Shown in pieces: positions 1 to 9,060 of a DNA stretch of 64,000 bases. The DNA is taken from contig NZ_CP045354.1 of NCBI RefSeq assembly GCF_009363435.1, forward strand, positions 6,331,016 through 6,395,015. Direction: 5' to 3'. The notes under the pieces were generated by a model. The model did no database searches and had not been told where the DNA came from. It was given only the letters and a program-made list of their open reading frames with translations. Both the position numbers and the translations under genes were made by a program. The stretch comes from Labrenzia sp. THAF82 (GTDB lineage Bacteria; Pseudomonadota; Alphaproteobacteria; Rhizobiales; Stappiaceae). The first letter of the stretch is position 1. Each line of letters opens with the position of its first letter.

Positions 1-1
1 G

Positions 2-397
2 CTCATCACCGATGGTGATCGTGCGCTGCTTGGTCGGCCCGCACGGCTTCCTGAAGGAATTTTCACCACCCTTGCGGGTTTCATGGAGCCTGGGGAAACC
101 ATCGAGCAGGCGGTGCGGCGCGAAACGCTGGAAGAATCAGGAATTGTGGTGGGTGAGGTCCAGCTGATCTCCAATCAACCCTGGCCATTTCCGGCAAACC
201 TGATGCTCGGGTGCGTCGGCACCGCGACCACTTTCGATATCGAAATTGAAGATGACGAATTGGAAGCCTGCAAGTGGTGCAGCCGTGAGGAAGTCCGGCA
301 AATGGTCGCCGGCACTCACCCTGAAGAACACAAGATACCGCCGTCTATTTCGATCGCCTATGAGCTCATCATTGGCTGGCTCGATGGAGTAATCTGA
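2..397 (+). CDS. nudC: NADH pyrophosphatase NudC, C-terminal part
   Basis: The 5' end lies outside the window; the frame is open from base 2. The Nudix box GX5EX7REUXEEXGU is complete: it starts at the Gly of GFMEPGE and runs through RRETLEESGI. Downstream is QPWPFP, the motif that separates NudC-type NADH/NAD-cap hydrolases from other Nudix proteins. The family hydrolyses NAD(H) to NMN(H) and AMP and can remove NAD caps from RNA. The N-terminal zinc-ribbon part cannot be judged. The stop TGA overlaps the next ATG by one base (TGATG), so the two genes are probably translationally coupled. Confidence 0.93.
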   Translation, partial: LITDGDRALLGRPARLPEGIFTTLAGFMEPGETIEQAVRRETLEESGIVVGEVQLISNQPWPFPANLMLGCVGTATTFDIEIEDDELEACKWCSREEVRQMVAGTHPEEHKIPPSISIAYELIIGWLDGVI

Positions 398-975
398 TGA
401 CCTGGTGCGTTTACCTGACCCATCCTGAAGTGAAAATTGATCCCGACGTCCCCGTTCCCGAATGGGGCCTGTCCGACATTGGCCGTGAACGGGCAGGCAA
501 AGCGACATTTTTGCCCTTTGCCAAAGAGATCAAACAGGTGATCTCCAGCGCCGAGGTCAAGGCTGTTGAAACCGCGCAGGTGTTTTCGGGCCGCATGAAT
601 GTTTTTCACCGTGTCTTGCAGTTTCTGCACGAAAACGACCGCAGCGCCACCGGCTTTCTTCCCCCCGAGGAATTTGAGGAGACAGCGGATGCTTTTTTTG
701 CCAACCCTGCTGCGTCAATTCGAGGATGGGAAAGAGCTATTGACGCTCAGGATCGCATCGTGAACGGCGTCCGTAGCGCGCTGCGACATATTCCGGATGA
801 CCAGCCGGTGCTTTTTACCGGTCACGGCGCTGTCGGAACGCTGTTGATGTGCCACTTGATGGCAACGCCGATCTCAAGGCACTTTGACCAGAAACGCGGC
901 GGTTGCTGGTATCGTTTCGAAAAAGACTGGCTGAGCACCCAAGAAGGGCGGCATTTGGGCTGGACAGAACTCTAA
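397..975 (+). CDS. Histidine phosphatase superfamily protein with altered active site
   Basis: A 192-residue protein of the histidine phosphatase (phosphoglycerate mutase-like) fold. The N-terminal motif, RHG or RHP in relatives, reads THP (residues 8-10, YLTHPEV), so the catalytic His is kept but the neighbouring Arg is Thr. The second conserved region, usually SSPERRAxETA, reads SSAEVKAVETA, replacing the second phosphate-pocket Arg by Lys or Val. The distal catalytic His is present in FTGHGAVGTLL. The fold assignment is firm, but activity is doubtful and the protein may bind rather than hydrolyse a phosphate ligand. It overlaps nudC by one base and is probably co-expressed with it. Confidence 0.8.
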   Translation: MTWCVYLTHPEVKIDPDVPVPEWGLSDIGRERAGKATFLPFAKEIKQVISSAEVKAVETAQVFSGRMNVFHRVLQFLHENDRSATGFLPPEEFEETADAFFANPAASIRGWERAIDAQDRIVNGVRSALRHIPDDQPVLFTGHGAVGTLLMCHLMATPISRHFDQKRGGCWYRFEKDWLSTQEGRHLGWTEL

Positions 976-1042
976 AGACGGTCGGTCCCGGGCTCGGATC
1001 GTGATAGGCTGCGGCGCTGATTTAAGACCGTGGAGCCTGCCT

Positions 1043-2254
1043 GTGATCCGCCCCTTGTCGTTTTTGTTCGCCGCCCTCCTGATTTTCGGCAGTCAATCAT
1101 TGCCGGCGACAGCGGGCAAATATGACAGCCAGTTCCGGCAATTTCTGCAGAGCGAAATTATTCCGGCCGCCCGAAAAGCCGGTGTTTCACAGGCGACACT
1201 CGACAGGGAGTTGTCCGGTCTCACTCCGGATACGTCACTTCCGGGCCTGGTTGGCCCTGGTGGCAAGGGCGCACCTCCGAAAATCAATTTCCAGGCGGAG
1301 TTTCGAACGCCTTCGCGTTACTTCAGAGACAGCCAATTCAATTCACTTGTGCCTGGCGGGCGCCGCCTTATGCAGAAACACGCCTCAGCACTTCAGCGAA
1401 TCGAGGCGCGATATGGCGTTCCCAAGCGGATCATTCTGGCGATCTGGGCGCGTGAATCGGGTTATGGCGGGGCCAAAATTCCTCACGATGCCCTTCGGGT
1501 GGTCGCCACTCAGGCCTTTATGGGTCAGCGCCCGGAGTTTTTCAAAGGGGAGGTAATCGCCGCACTCAGGATCTTGCAGAACGGCGACATTTCAAGACGT
1601 GCGATGAAAAGTTCCTGGGGTGGAGCCATGGGCCAGCCGCAGTTCCTGCCCTCGTCCTATCTGAAATATGCCGTCGATTTCGACGGTGACGGCAAGCGCA
1701 ATATCTGGACATCACAAGTCGACACCATGGCTTCGATCGCGAACTATCTTGCCGAACATGGTTGGGCAAAGGGCCGTGACTGGGGCTATGAAGTCGTCCT
1801 GCCTGAAAACGTCTCCTGCACACGCGAGGGGCCGGACAACCGGCAAAAAATTTCTGCCTTTGTGCGAGAAGGTGTCAAACGTGTCAGCGGGCGACCTTTC
1901 CCCGATCATGAATTGAACAAGCCCGGGAACATTCTGCTGCCGGCAGGCCGGTATGGACCTGCCTTCATTGCGACCGAGAATTTCTATGTGATCAAAGAGT
2001 ACAACGAGAGCGATACCTATGCTTTGTTTGTTGGACACCTTGCCGACCGCTATGGCAGCAACAAGGCGTTTGCAGGCGCATGGAAGCCAATGAAAGAAAC
2101 CACTCGTGGCGCGGTTCGGAACCTGCAACAACGGCTGGAAGGCCTTGGGCATGATGTCGGTGGCGCCGATGGTTTGATCGGCTTCAAGACGCGGCGTTCG
2201 ATCGGCAAAGACCAGGAAAAGAACGGTTTTTTTGCGACGTGCTGGGTCGGTTAA
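1043..2254 (+). CDS. Lytic murein transglycosylase (MltB/GH103 type)
   Basis: Secreted or periplasmic peptidoglycan lytic transglycosylase that cleaves MurNAc-GlcNAc bonds to give anhydro-muropeptides. I chose the GTG at 1043 because GGAG lies seven bases upstream and the product opens with a signal peptide (IRPLSFLFAALLIFG, cleavage near PATAG). An in-frame GTG at 1001 would add 14 residues before the signal. The catalytic Glu is in ILAIWARESGYG and the family motif GQPQFLPSSY follows. The last 45 residues (RGAVRNLQQRLEGLGHDVGG) are a peptidoglycan-binding domain. It stands alone, about 70 bp after the phosphatase-like gene. Confidence 0.9.
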   Translation: MIRPLSFLFAALLIFGSQSLPATAGKYDSQFRQFLQSEIIPAARKAGVSQATLDRELSGLTPDTSLPGLVGPGGKGAPPKINFQAEFRTPSRYFRDSQFNSLVPGGRRLMQKHASALQRIEARYGVPKRIILAIWARESGYGGAKIPHDALRVVATQAFMGQRPEFFKGEVIAALRILQNGDISRRAMKSSWGGAMGQPQFLPSSYLKYAVDFDGDGKRNIWTSQVDTMASIANYLAEHGWAKGRDWGYEVVLPENVSCTREGPDNRQKISAFVREGVKRVSGRPFPDHELNKPGNILLPAGRYGPAFIATENFYVIKEYNESDTYALFVGHLADRYGSNKAFAGAWKPMKETTRGAVRNLQQRLEGLGHDVGGADGLIGFKTRRSIGKDQEKNGFFATCWVG

Positions 2255-2409
2255 GGACCCAAAAACCAGTTACCGACCATCAGCTGATATGGCTCACCCG
2301 ACTTTTCGAAGGGCGGCGTGCTTTTGAGTTGCATGCGCGGCTCGCATAGTGCCGCGAAAGTGAGTTATGAATTTTTGCTTTTATTTTTTATTGTTTTACG
2401 ATAATTAAT

Positions 2410-2434
2410 GAACTCCATTAGCAAAGTGGAGTTC
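2410..2434 (+). promoter_or_regulatory. Hairpin covering the Shine-Dalgarno of the 2440 gene
   Basis: Perfect 8-bp inverted repeat, GAACTCCA (2410-2417) and TGGAGTTC (2427-2434), with a 9-base loop. The right arm contains the only good ribosome binding site, GGAG at 2428-2431, so folding would hide it from the ribosome. The 70 bp upstream are very AT-rich (2365-2408) and probably hold the promoter. The structure is seen directly; translational control is inference. Confidence 0.5.
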
Positions 2435-2439
2435 CTCGA

Positions 2440-3054
2440 ATGTTTGGACTAATGTTCCAGCGCGCGATCCTGTCGTCGTGCCTGAAATCCCTGTTTTTTG
2501 CCGTTTTGGTGTCCCTGGGTAAAACCGGCCTTGCCCATGGCGTGGACCTTGACGCGTTCAATCCCGCCAAGACCGATCCCGAGCAATTCCTGATCGCCGT
2601 CCAACATTCACAGAGGCTGAAAGTGCCGACGAATGGAGCCCGCATGAAGGTCGTCATGCGCGAGAAATCGTCCGGGCGTGTTTTGAAACAGAAAGAGATC
2701 TTTCTGACAAGAACGTCGCTGCCCGAGGAATCCGCTTCACAGTTCCATCGCAATCACGATGAAACGGTTTCAATTTTTCGAATTCCCGGAGCCCAGATCG
2801 ACGAGTTACGCTCCCTGCAGGCCAAGTTTCTTTCAATGCCGGAATCGAAACGGAAGGCCATCAGCGGATCGTTGATGATCGATGTTGCCGGGTGCAAAGT
2901 CGATCCGGAAGACAATGGGCAAATGTTGATCTCAACCTATCTGAAAACGTCTGAGCTGCCAGAGTTCGTTGTCCTTGCTTCGGACTATGACTTGAGAAAC
3001 GTGCCTACAAAACAAGGCGCTGAACAGCACGACCCGATCAAACCCTGTCGCTGA
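2440..3054 (+). CDS. Secreted protein of unknown function
   Basis: I do not recognise the family. The 204-residue product begins with a hydrophobic signal segment (residues 8-27, SSCLKSLFFAVLVSLGKTGL) probably cleaved after LAHG, and the rest is soluble. Two Cys remain in the predicted mature part (one in DVAGCKVDP, one in the C-terminal PCR), which could form a periplasmic disulfide. The ATG at 2440 has GGAG eight bases upstream, buried in a hairpin. It is monocistronic: the next gene is convergent, with 23 bp between stops. The long AT-rich leader differs from the rest of the neighbourhood. Confidence 0.75.
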   Translation: MFGLMFQRAILSSCLKSLFFAVLVSLGKTGLAHGVDLDAFNPAKTDPEQFLIAVQHSQRLKVPTNGARMKVVMREKSSGRVLKQKEIFLTRTSLPEESASQFHRNHDETVSIFRIPGAQIDELRSLQAKFLSMPESKRKAISGSLMIDVAGCKVDPEDNGQMLISTYLKTSELPEFVVLASDYDLRNVPTKQGAEQHDPIKPCR

Positions 3055-3077
3055 TCTGGATATAAGGCGTTGTTGGT

Positions 3078-4709
3078 TCAAACACCAACCACGCCTTCCG
3101 GAGCCGTCTCCAGGCGGAAGGCTGCAGCCATCAGCGCCTTTGTGTAGTCGGTTTGGGGAGCGTCGAATATCTGCTCTGACGGGCCGGATTCCACAACCTT
3201 TCCCTGGCGCATCACGACAACTTCGTTGGCGAGCGCACGAACGACCTTCAAATCGTGAGAAATGAACAGGTAAGCGAGACCGTGAGCTTTTTGCAGGTCC
3301 CTCAGGAGATCGACGACCTGTGCCTGCACACTCATGTCCAACGCCGATGTCGGTTCATCAAGCATCACGAATTTGGGCTCCAGGACCATGGCCCTGGCGA
3401 TTGAAATCCGCTGCCGCTGACCACCGGAAAACTCGTGCGGATAACGGTGGCGCGTGGACGCATCAAGGCCAACTTCTTCCAAAGCATTGGCCACTTTTCG
3501 GTCGCGCTCTTCGGGGGAAATGTTCGGGAAATGAACCAGAAGGCCCTCGCCTACAATGTCGGCAACGGACATGCGCGGACTTAATGCGCCAAAGGGATCC
3601 TGAAACACGATCTGCATGTCCCGCCGGAGGGGCCGCATTTCCTTCCAGGAGTTGGTCTGGATCTCATTGCCGTTGAACGCGATGCGGCCGGTGGAAGATA
3701 TCATGCGCAGGATCGCCAGTCCGAGCGTCGTCTTGCCGGATCCGCTCTCGCCTACAATCCCGAGGGTCTGTCCTTCGCGTACTGTGACGTCGATACCGTC
3801 AACGGCCTTGATGTGATCTACAGTCTTTCGCAGCAGACCGCGCTTGACGGGAAACCAGACTTTCAGATTGTCGGCCTGAACCACAATCGGCTTGTCCTTG
3901 TCGGTTGCCGGAGGTTCGCCTTTTGGTTCGGCCGCCAGAAGGTGTTTCGTATAGTCGTGTTGCGGCTTGTCGAAAATATCGGCAACCGGCCCCTGTTCGA
4001 CAATCTTGCCCTTGGTCATCACGCAGACCCGATCGGCGAACTTACGCACAATGCCCAGATCATGAGTGATGAAAAGCATGGCCATGCCCTGCTTCTTTTG
4101 AAGATCCTTGAGAAGTTCCAGGATCTGAGCCTGAACCGTCACATCCAGCGCCGTGGTCGGCTCGTCTGCAATCAGAAGATCCGGCTCGTTGGCGAGCGCC
4201 ATGGCGATCATGACGCGCTGGCGCTGGCCGCCCGATAGCTGGTGCGGATAGGATTTCAAGCGTTTTTCCGGCTCTCTGATGCCGACCTGGTTCAACAGTT
4301 CAAGAACACGTTCACGCGCCTTTGCATCACTCATGCCGCGGTGAATTTTCAGGATTTCAGAGACCTGCTTTTCCACTGAATGAAGCGGATTGAGAGACGT
4401 CATCGGTTCCTGAAAGATCATCGAGACGCCGTTGCCGCGCACTTCGCGAAGTTTTTCTTCGCTTGCCTGAAGCAGATCCACGCCTTCCATCATGATTTTC
4501 CCGGAAGGATGCGATGCGGTCGGATAGGGCAGCAGACGCAGCACCGATTGGGCGGAGACAGATTTCCCGGACCCGCTCTCGCCGACCAAAGCAACGGTCT
4601 CACCCTTTTTAAGATCAAAGGAGATCCGGTCGACGGCGAGCGTCTGGCGTTTGCCCTGCGTGAAGGCAACGGACAGGTCTTCGACCGAAAGGAGGGTTTC
4701 GTTTGTCAT
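3078..4709 (-). CDS. yejF: Microcin C/peptide ABC importer, duplicated ATP-binding subunit YejF
   Basis: A 543-residue cytoplasmic ATPase made of two fused ABC domains that powers YejBE import. The first half has Walker A GESGSGKS (43-50), signature LSGGQRQR (from 158) and Walker B LLIADEP (178-184). The second half repeats them: GESGSGKT, FSGGQRQR, FVMLDEP. The ATG at 4709 is preceded by AGGGAGGAA at good spacing; the frame is open 15 codons further upstream but that would run into yejE. It is the last gene of the importer operon, 13 bp after yejE. Oligopeptide OppD/OppF fusions look alike, but the two upstream permeases point to Yej. Confidence 0.95.
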   Translation of the reverse strand: MTNETLLSVEDLSVAFTQGKRQTLAVDRISFDLKKGETVALVGESGSGKSVSAQSVLRLLPYPTASHPSGKIMMEGVDLLQASEEKLREVRGNGVSMIFQEPMTSLNPLHSVEKQVSEILKIHRGMSDAKARERVLELLNQVGIREPEKRLKSYPHQLSGGQRQRVMIAMALANEPDLLIADEPTTALDVTVQAQILELLKDLQKKQGMAMLFITHDLGIVRKFADRVCVMTKGKIVEQGPVADIFDKPQHDYTKHLLAAEPKGEPPATDKDKPIVVQADNLKVWFPVKRGLLRKTVDHIKAVDGIDVTVREGQTLGIVGESGSGKTTLGLAILRMISSTGRIAFNGNEIQTNSWKEMRPLRRDMQIVFQDPFGALSPRMSVADIVGEGLLVHFPNISPEERDRKVANALEEVGLDASTRHRYPHEFSGGQRQRISIARAMVLEPKFVMLDEPTSALDMSVQAQVVDLLRDLQKAHGLAYLFISHDLKVVRALANEVVVMRQGKVVESGPSEQIFDAPQTDYTKALMAAAFRLETAPEGVVGV

Positions 4710-4722
4710 TGTGATTTCCTCC

Positions 4723-5982
4723 CTAGCCCAGGCTCTTGCGCGGGTCGAATGCATCGCGCACGGCTTCGCCGATAAAGATCAGGAGGCTGAGCATGAGCGA
4801 AATCACCACAAAGCCGGTTATGCCTAGCCATGGGGCCTGAAGATTGTTCTTTCCTTGGGCCAACAATTCACCAAGCGAAGCCGATCCGGGTGGCAGCCCG
4901 AACCCGAGAAAGTCCAACGCCGTAAGGGTCGATATCGAGCCATTCAGGATAAACGGCATGAATGTGAGCGTTGCCACCATCGCATTCGGGAGCAGGTGCC
5001 GCCACATGATGACTGGATTGGACACCCCGAGCGCTCTTGCCGCGGACACAAACTCCAGATTTCGACCTCGCAGGAATTCGGCCCTGACAACGCCGACCAG
5101 CGCCACCCAGGAGAAGGCGAGCAGTATGAAAAAGAGAGTCCAGAACCCCGGCACCAGGAACGAAGAGACGATCAGGATCAGGTAAAGGGTCGGTATTGCG
5201 GTCCAGATCTCGATAAAGCGCTGGAAACCGAGATCAACCCAGCCACCATAATAGCCCTGAACAGCGCCGGCAGCGATGCCGATGACAGAAGACGCGAGAG
5301 TCAGGGCCAGGCCAAAGAGGACGGAAATCCGGAACCCATAGACCATGCGGGCCAGCACATCACGGCCCTGATCATCGGTGCCGAGCCAGTTCCAGTTGCC
5401 TATGACGCAATTCGGATCCTCGGCTCCCATCGGGTAGCGCGCGCAGCGTTCTTCCTTGTTCATGGTCCAGGACGGCGGCGCCGGGGCAGGAACCGGAATG
5501 TTACGGTTCACAGACCGATGATTATAGCGAACGGGCGGCCAGAGCATCCAGCCATTGGATGCTATTTCGTCCTGAATGAAGGGGTCCCTGTAGTCTGTTA
5601 CGGCCAGAAAACCGCCGAATTTTTCCTCAGGATAATCCACGAATACAGGTGCGAGCAGTTCACCCTTGTAGGACACCAAAATGGGGCGTTCATTGGTCAG
5701 GAATTCCGCCAGCATCGCCATTGAAAACAGCACCAGGAAAATCCAAAGCGACCAAAAGCCTCTTCGGTTGGCCTTGAAATTCTGCAGACGGCGGCGATTG
5801 ATGGGCGAAATACGTGAAGCGGTATAGGGAACGAGGTCCGCAGTGTCGTTGTGTTCGGTGACCGGTTCGTGATCCGTCTCGACAAAAGCTGCTTCTATTG
5901 CCGGCTCGTAGGCCACTGCCTCGCTTCGGGAATCGCCGATATCGAAGCTGCCACCTGTGTCGTTGCTATGATCGGATGACAT
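4723..5982 (-). CDS. yejE: Microcin C/peptide ABC importer permease YejE
   Basis: Inner-membrane permease of the Yej importer (binding-protein-dependent transport family). The first 75 residues are an acidic cytoplasmic extension longer than in enterobacterial YejE, followed by TM1 (GFWSLWIFLVLFSMAMLAEF). A long periplasmic loop contains the typical WPPVRYNHRSVNRNIP and WLGTDDQGRDVLARMVYG stretches. The rest holds five membrane helices and the EAA loop facing the ATPase (EFVSAARALGVSNPVIMWRH). The stop lies three bases before yejB's downstream boundary, so it sits in the middle of a tightly packed operon. Confidence 0.95.
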   Translation of the reverse strand: MSSDHSNDTGGSFDIGDSRSEAVAYEPAIEAAFVETDHEPVTEHNDTADLVPYTASRISPINRRRLQNFKANRRGFWSLWIFLVLFSMAMLAEFLTNERPILVSYKGELLAPVFVDYPEEKFGGFLAVTDYRDPFIQDEIASNGWMLWPPVRYNHRSVNRNIPVPAPAPPSWTMNKEERCARYPMGAEDPNCVIGNWNWLGTDDQGRDVLARMVYGFRISVLFGLALTLASSVIGIAAGAVQGYYGGWVDLGFQRFIEIWTAIPTLYLILIVSSFLVPGFWTLFFILLAFSWVALVGVVRAEFLRGRNLEFVSAARALGVSNPVIMWRHLLPNAMVATLTFMPFILNGSISTLTALDFLGFGLPPGSASLGELLAQGKNNLQAPWLGITGFVVISLMLSLLIFIGEAVRDAFDPRKSLG

Positions 5983-5985
5983 GGC

Positions 5986-7110
5986 TCAGACCTCCCTGCT
6001 TTCGAAATCGATCCGGGGATCGATCCAGGTGTAGGTGAGATCGGAAATGAGGTTCACCAGAAGTCCCATCAGCGAGAAGATATAGAGTGTTGCAAAGACG
6101 ACGGCGTAGTCCCGGTTGATCACCGATTCAAATCCAAGCAGACCCAAACCATCGAGCGAGAAGATTGTCTCAATCAGCAAAGAGCCGGCAAAGAATGAAG
6201 AGATGAATGCACCTGGGAAACCGGCAACGACGATCAGCATCGCGTTGCGGAACACATGCCCGTAAAGCACCTGACTTTCGTTCAATCCCTTGGCCTTGGC
6301 AGTGATGACATATTGCTTACGGATTTCGTCCAGGAAGGAGTTCTTGGTCAGGAGCGTCGTTGTTGCGAATGCAGACAGCACCATGGCTGTGAGTGGTAAC
6401 GCCAAGTGCCAGAAATAGTCCGCAATCCGGGCTGGCCAGGACAGAGATTCCCAATTGTCCGACACCAGGCCTCTCAGTGGGAAGATGTCCCAGAAGGATC
6501 CGCCGGCGAACAGCACGATCAGGAGAACAGCGAAGAGAAACCCCGGGATGGCGTAGGCGACAACCACGACACCGGACGTCCACACGTCGAAGCGAGATCC
6601 GTCACTCACGGCCTTGCGGATGCCGAGCGGGATCGACACAAGGTAGGAGATCAGTGTCATCCAGAGACCGAGAGAAATCGAGACGGGCAGTTTCTCGGCA
6701 ATCAGGTCAATAATTCGAATGTCCCTGAAGTAGCTCTCGCCGAAATCGAACCGCGCATAGTTCCAGAGCATATTCAGGAACCGCTCAAATGGCGGCTTGT
6801 CAAAGCCGAATTGCGCTTCCAACTCGGCAATGAATTCGGGATCAAGACCTTGAGCGCCGCGATATTTGGAGCTGACCGCGTCAGCCGATGCAGCGCCGCT
6901 GCCACCGGAGGAATCGTTCCCCCCTCCGAGCATATCGCTGCCGCCGCCGCTAATCCGTGAGGTGGCCGAAACATCGGTCCCCTGAAGCTGCGCTATGACA
7001 CGCTCAACCGGGCCTCCCGGCGCGAACTGGATTATCACGAAGTTTATGGCCATGATTCCGACCAGCGTCGGTATCATGAGCAGCAATCGACGGAGAATAT
7101 AGGCGCCCAT
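5986..7110 (-). CDS. yejB: Microcin C/peptide ABC importer permease YejB
   Basis: Partner permease of YejE. The start MGAYILRRLLLMIPTLVGI is the DppB/OppB-type first membrane helix. After it comes a Gly/Ser/Asp-rich linker (residues about 50-85, with GGGSD and GGGND) before FDKPPFERFLNML. The C-terminal half carries the transmembrane core and the EAA loop (VITAKAKGLNESQVLYGHVF). It begins about 65 bp after the second binding-protein gene and is followed within three bases by yejE. Confidence 0.95.
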   Translation of the reverse strand: MGAYILRRLLLMIPTLVGIMAINFVIIQFAPGGPVERVIAQLQGTDVSATSRISGGGSDMLGGGNDSSGGSGAASADAVSSKYRGAQGLDPEFIAELEAQFGFDKPPFERFLNMLWNYARFDFGESYFRDIRIIDLIAEKLPVSISLGLWMTLISYLVSIPLGIRKAVSDGSRFDVWTSGVVVVAYAIPGFLFAVLLIVLFAGGSFWDIFPLRGLVSDNWESLSWPARIADYFWHLALPLTAMVLSAFATTTLLTKNSFLDEIRKQYVITAKAKGLNESQVLYGHVFRNAMLIVVAGFPGAFISSFFAGSLLIETIFSLDGLGLLGFESVINRDYAVVFATLYIFSLMGLLVNLISDLTYTWIDPRIDFESREV

Positions 7111-7176
7111 GGATTACGTGCATTCCCTTTATCTTTGGCCTTCTGAAGCGGGCCGGAGGTGTCACTGTCGGAAAGA

Positions 7177-9060
7177 TTACCCGCCTTTGCCGAGTTTTTG
7201 CGCCTTTTCCTGATCTATCCACCAGAGTTCTTCAACCGGGAAGAAATAACGCGGCGTTTCTTCCGGAAAGCCGTAGACATCCCATAGAGAGACATTGTGG
7301 ACATTCTTGTACCACTGGGGAATCCAGTAAAATCCCGAGCGCAAGACACGGTCCAGAGCACTGGCTGCAGTGTTCATTTCCTCGCGAGACTGAGCCGCGA
7401 TTGCCTTGTCGATCAAGGCGTCGACAACAGGACTTGAGATACCGGCGGTGTTGTAGGTTCCTGGCGTTGCAGCTGCCTTTGATCCCCACAGTTCGCGGAT
7501 AGTGTCGGAAAGAGTTGGCGCAAGCGAATACCGGCGGCTTGCAATGTCAAAATCATAGTCGTTCAGTCTGGCCTGGTACTGGGCCGGATCGACAATGCGC
7601 AAGTTGGCCTTGATGCCGAGCCGTTCCAGGTTCTTCAACAACGGATTCGTGATCCTCTCGAAGGCTGTCGTGTTGTTGATGAATTCAACTTCAAACGGCT
7701 TGCCGTCCGGCCCAATCAGCTGCGAACCATCACGCTCATAGCCTGCCTCCTTCAGCAACTGGCTGGCACGGCGCAACAGCTTTCGGTCAAAGCCTGAACC
7801 ATCGCTGACCGGCGGAGTTATCGGCTCACCGAACACGGTCTCCGGCACTTGATCCCGGAAAGGCTCCAGCAACTCCAGTTCAGCTGCCGATGGTAAGCCT
7901 TCAGCCTTCATGTCCGAGTTTTCAAAGAACGACTCGGTACGTTTGTAAAGCCCGTAAAAGAGGTTCTCGTTGGACCACTCGAAATCAAAGGCATATCCCA
8001 GAGCCTCGCGAACTCTCGGGTCCTTGAACTTTTCCCGGCGCGTGTTGAAGAACCACCCTTGTGCACCAGATGGACGGCCATCCGGGAAGTCACGGCGCAC
8101 GACACGGCCATCCTCGACAGCCGGGAAATTATACTCCGTTGCCCAATTCTTGGATGAAAATTCTTCTCGATACAGAACATCGCCTTTTTTGAAGGCTTCG
8201 AAAGCAACTTGTCGCTCCCGGAAGAATTCCAGTCGGATGGTTGAGAAGTTGAGCTGACCTTTTGTGACCGGAAGATCATTTGCCCAGTAGTTTTCAACCT
8301 TGTGATATTCGACATATCGACCGACCGCATGCCTGCCGACCTTGTAAGGACCGGATGACAATGGAGGTGTCAGCGTTGACTGCTTGAAATCGTAAGCGGT
8401 GTAGTAGCGTTTGGAGAAGATCGGATAGTCGGCAGCTACCGCGAGGGGGAAACTCCGCGCCTGCGTTCCATCAAATTGAAACGCAACTTGGTGCTCGCCC
8501 AGCACTTCTGCATCCTTGAGGACGCCCAGCGGCTGGCTCAGCAGAGGATGTCCGTCGGCTTTCAGCAACATTATGGAAAACGCGACATCCTCGGCAGTCA
8601 GCTTGGACCCGTCATGGAACCGTGCCTCCGGCCGAAGATTGAATGTGAACCTGTTGCCGTCTTCAGAAACTTCGACTGTTTCGGCTACCAGCCCATAGAC
8701 AGCATCCGGCTCATCGTAGGCTCGGACCATAAGCGTGTCGAAACAAAGCTCCATCCGAGGGGGCGCGTCGCCCTTCAGGATGAATGAATTGAACGTGTTG
8801 TAGGTCTGTACATTCTGATTGAAGTACCAATAGGGCGCCTGAAACGAGAAGGCTCCCCCTTTCGGCGCCTCCGGGTTGACGTACTCAAAGTGGGTGAAAT
8901 CCGGCCCATATTTCAAGTCTCCGAAAACCGACAGGCCGTGCCTTGGGCCCTTTGGTGCCGCAAGAGCCATTTTTGCCGAAAGGGGTGTCGAAGCCGCAAC
9001 TATTGCCGCTCCGGACAGTTGAAGCATTTGACGGCGTGTCGGAGACAAACACTTCTTCAT
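7177..9060 (-). CDS. Extracellular peptide-binding protein (YejA-like), second copy
   Basis: Periplasmic solute-binding protein, family 5 (SBP_bac_5), about 627 residues. The N-terminus TRRQMLQLSGAAIVAAST resembles a twin-arginine export signal. Family features include YVNPEAPKGGAFSF near the mature start and the conserved SGPYKVGR and WFFNTRREKFKDPRVREAL segments. ATG 9060 overlaps the upstream TGA by one base (TGATG), so it is translationally coupled to the preceding binding protein. It resembles that protein all along its length, so the pair probably arose by tandem duplication. Substrate is inferred from yejBEF context. Confidence 0.9.
   Translation of the reverse strand: MKKCLSPTRRQMLQLSGAAIVAASTPLSAKMALAAPKGPRHGLSVFGDLKYGPDFTHFEYVNPEAPKGGAFSFQAPYWYFNQNVQTYNTFNSFILKGDAPPRMELCFDTLMVRAYDEPDAVYGLVAETVEVSEDGNRFTFNLRPEARFHDGSKLTAEDVAFSIMLLKADGHPLLSQPLGVLKDAEVLGEHQVAFQFDGTQARSFPLAVAADYPIFSKRYYTAYDFKQSTLTPPLSSGPYKVGRHAVGRYVEYHKVENYWANDLPVTKGQLNFSTIRLEFFRERQVAFEAFKKGDVLYREEFSSKNWATEYNFPAVEDGRVVRRDFPDGRPSGAQGWFFNTRREKFKDPRVREALGYAFDFEWSNENLFYGLYKRTESFFENSDMKAEGLPSAAELELLEPFRDQVPETVFGEPITPPVSDGSGFDRKLLRRASQLLKEAGYERDGSQLIGPDGKPFEVEFINNTTAFERITNPLLKNLERLGIKANLRIVDPAQYQARLNDYDFDIASRRYSLAPTLSDTIRELWGSKAAATPGTYNTAGISSPVVDALIDKAIAAQSREEMNTAASALDRVLRSGFYWIPQWYKNVHNVSLWDVYGFPEETPRYFFPVEELWWIDQEKAQKLGKGG

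Noticed and set aside
1001..1042. Upstream GTG start for the lytic transglycosylase
   Set aside because: It would put 14 polar residues before the signal peptide, and the GTG at 1043 has a better ribosome binding site.
4855..5724. 289-codon plus-strand frame
   Set aside because: Antisense to yejE, which is certain.
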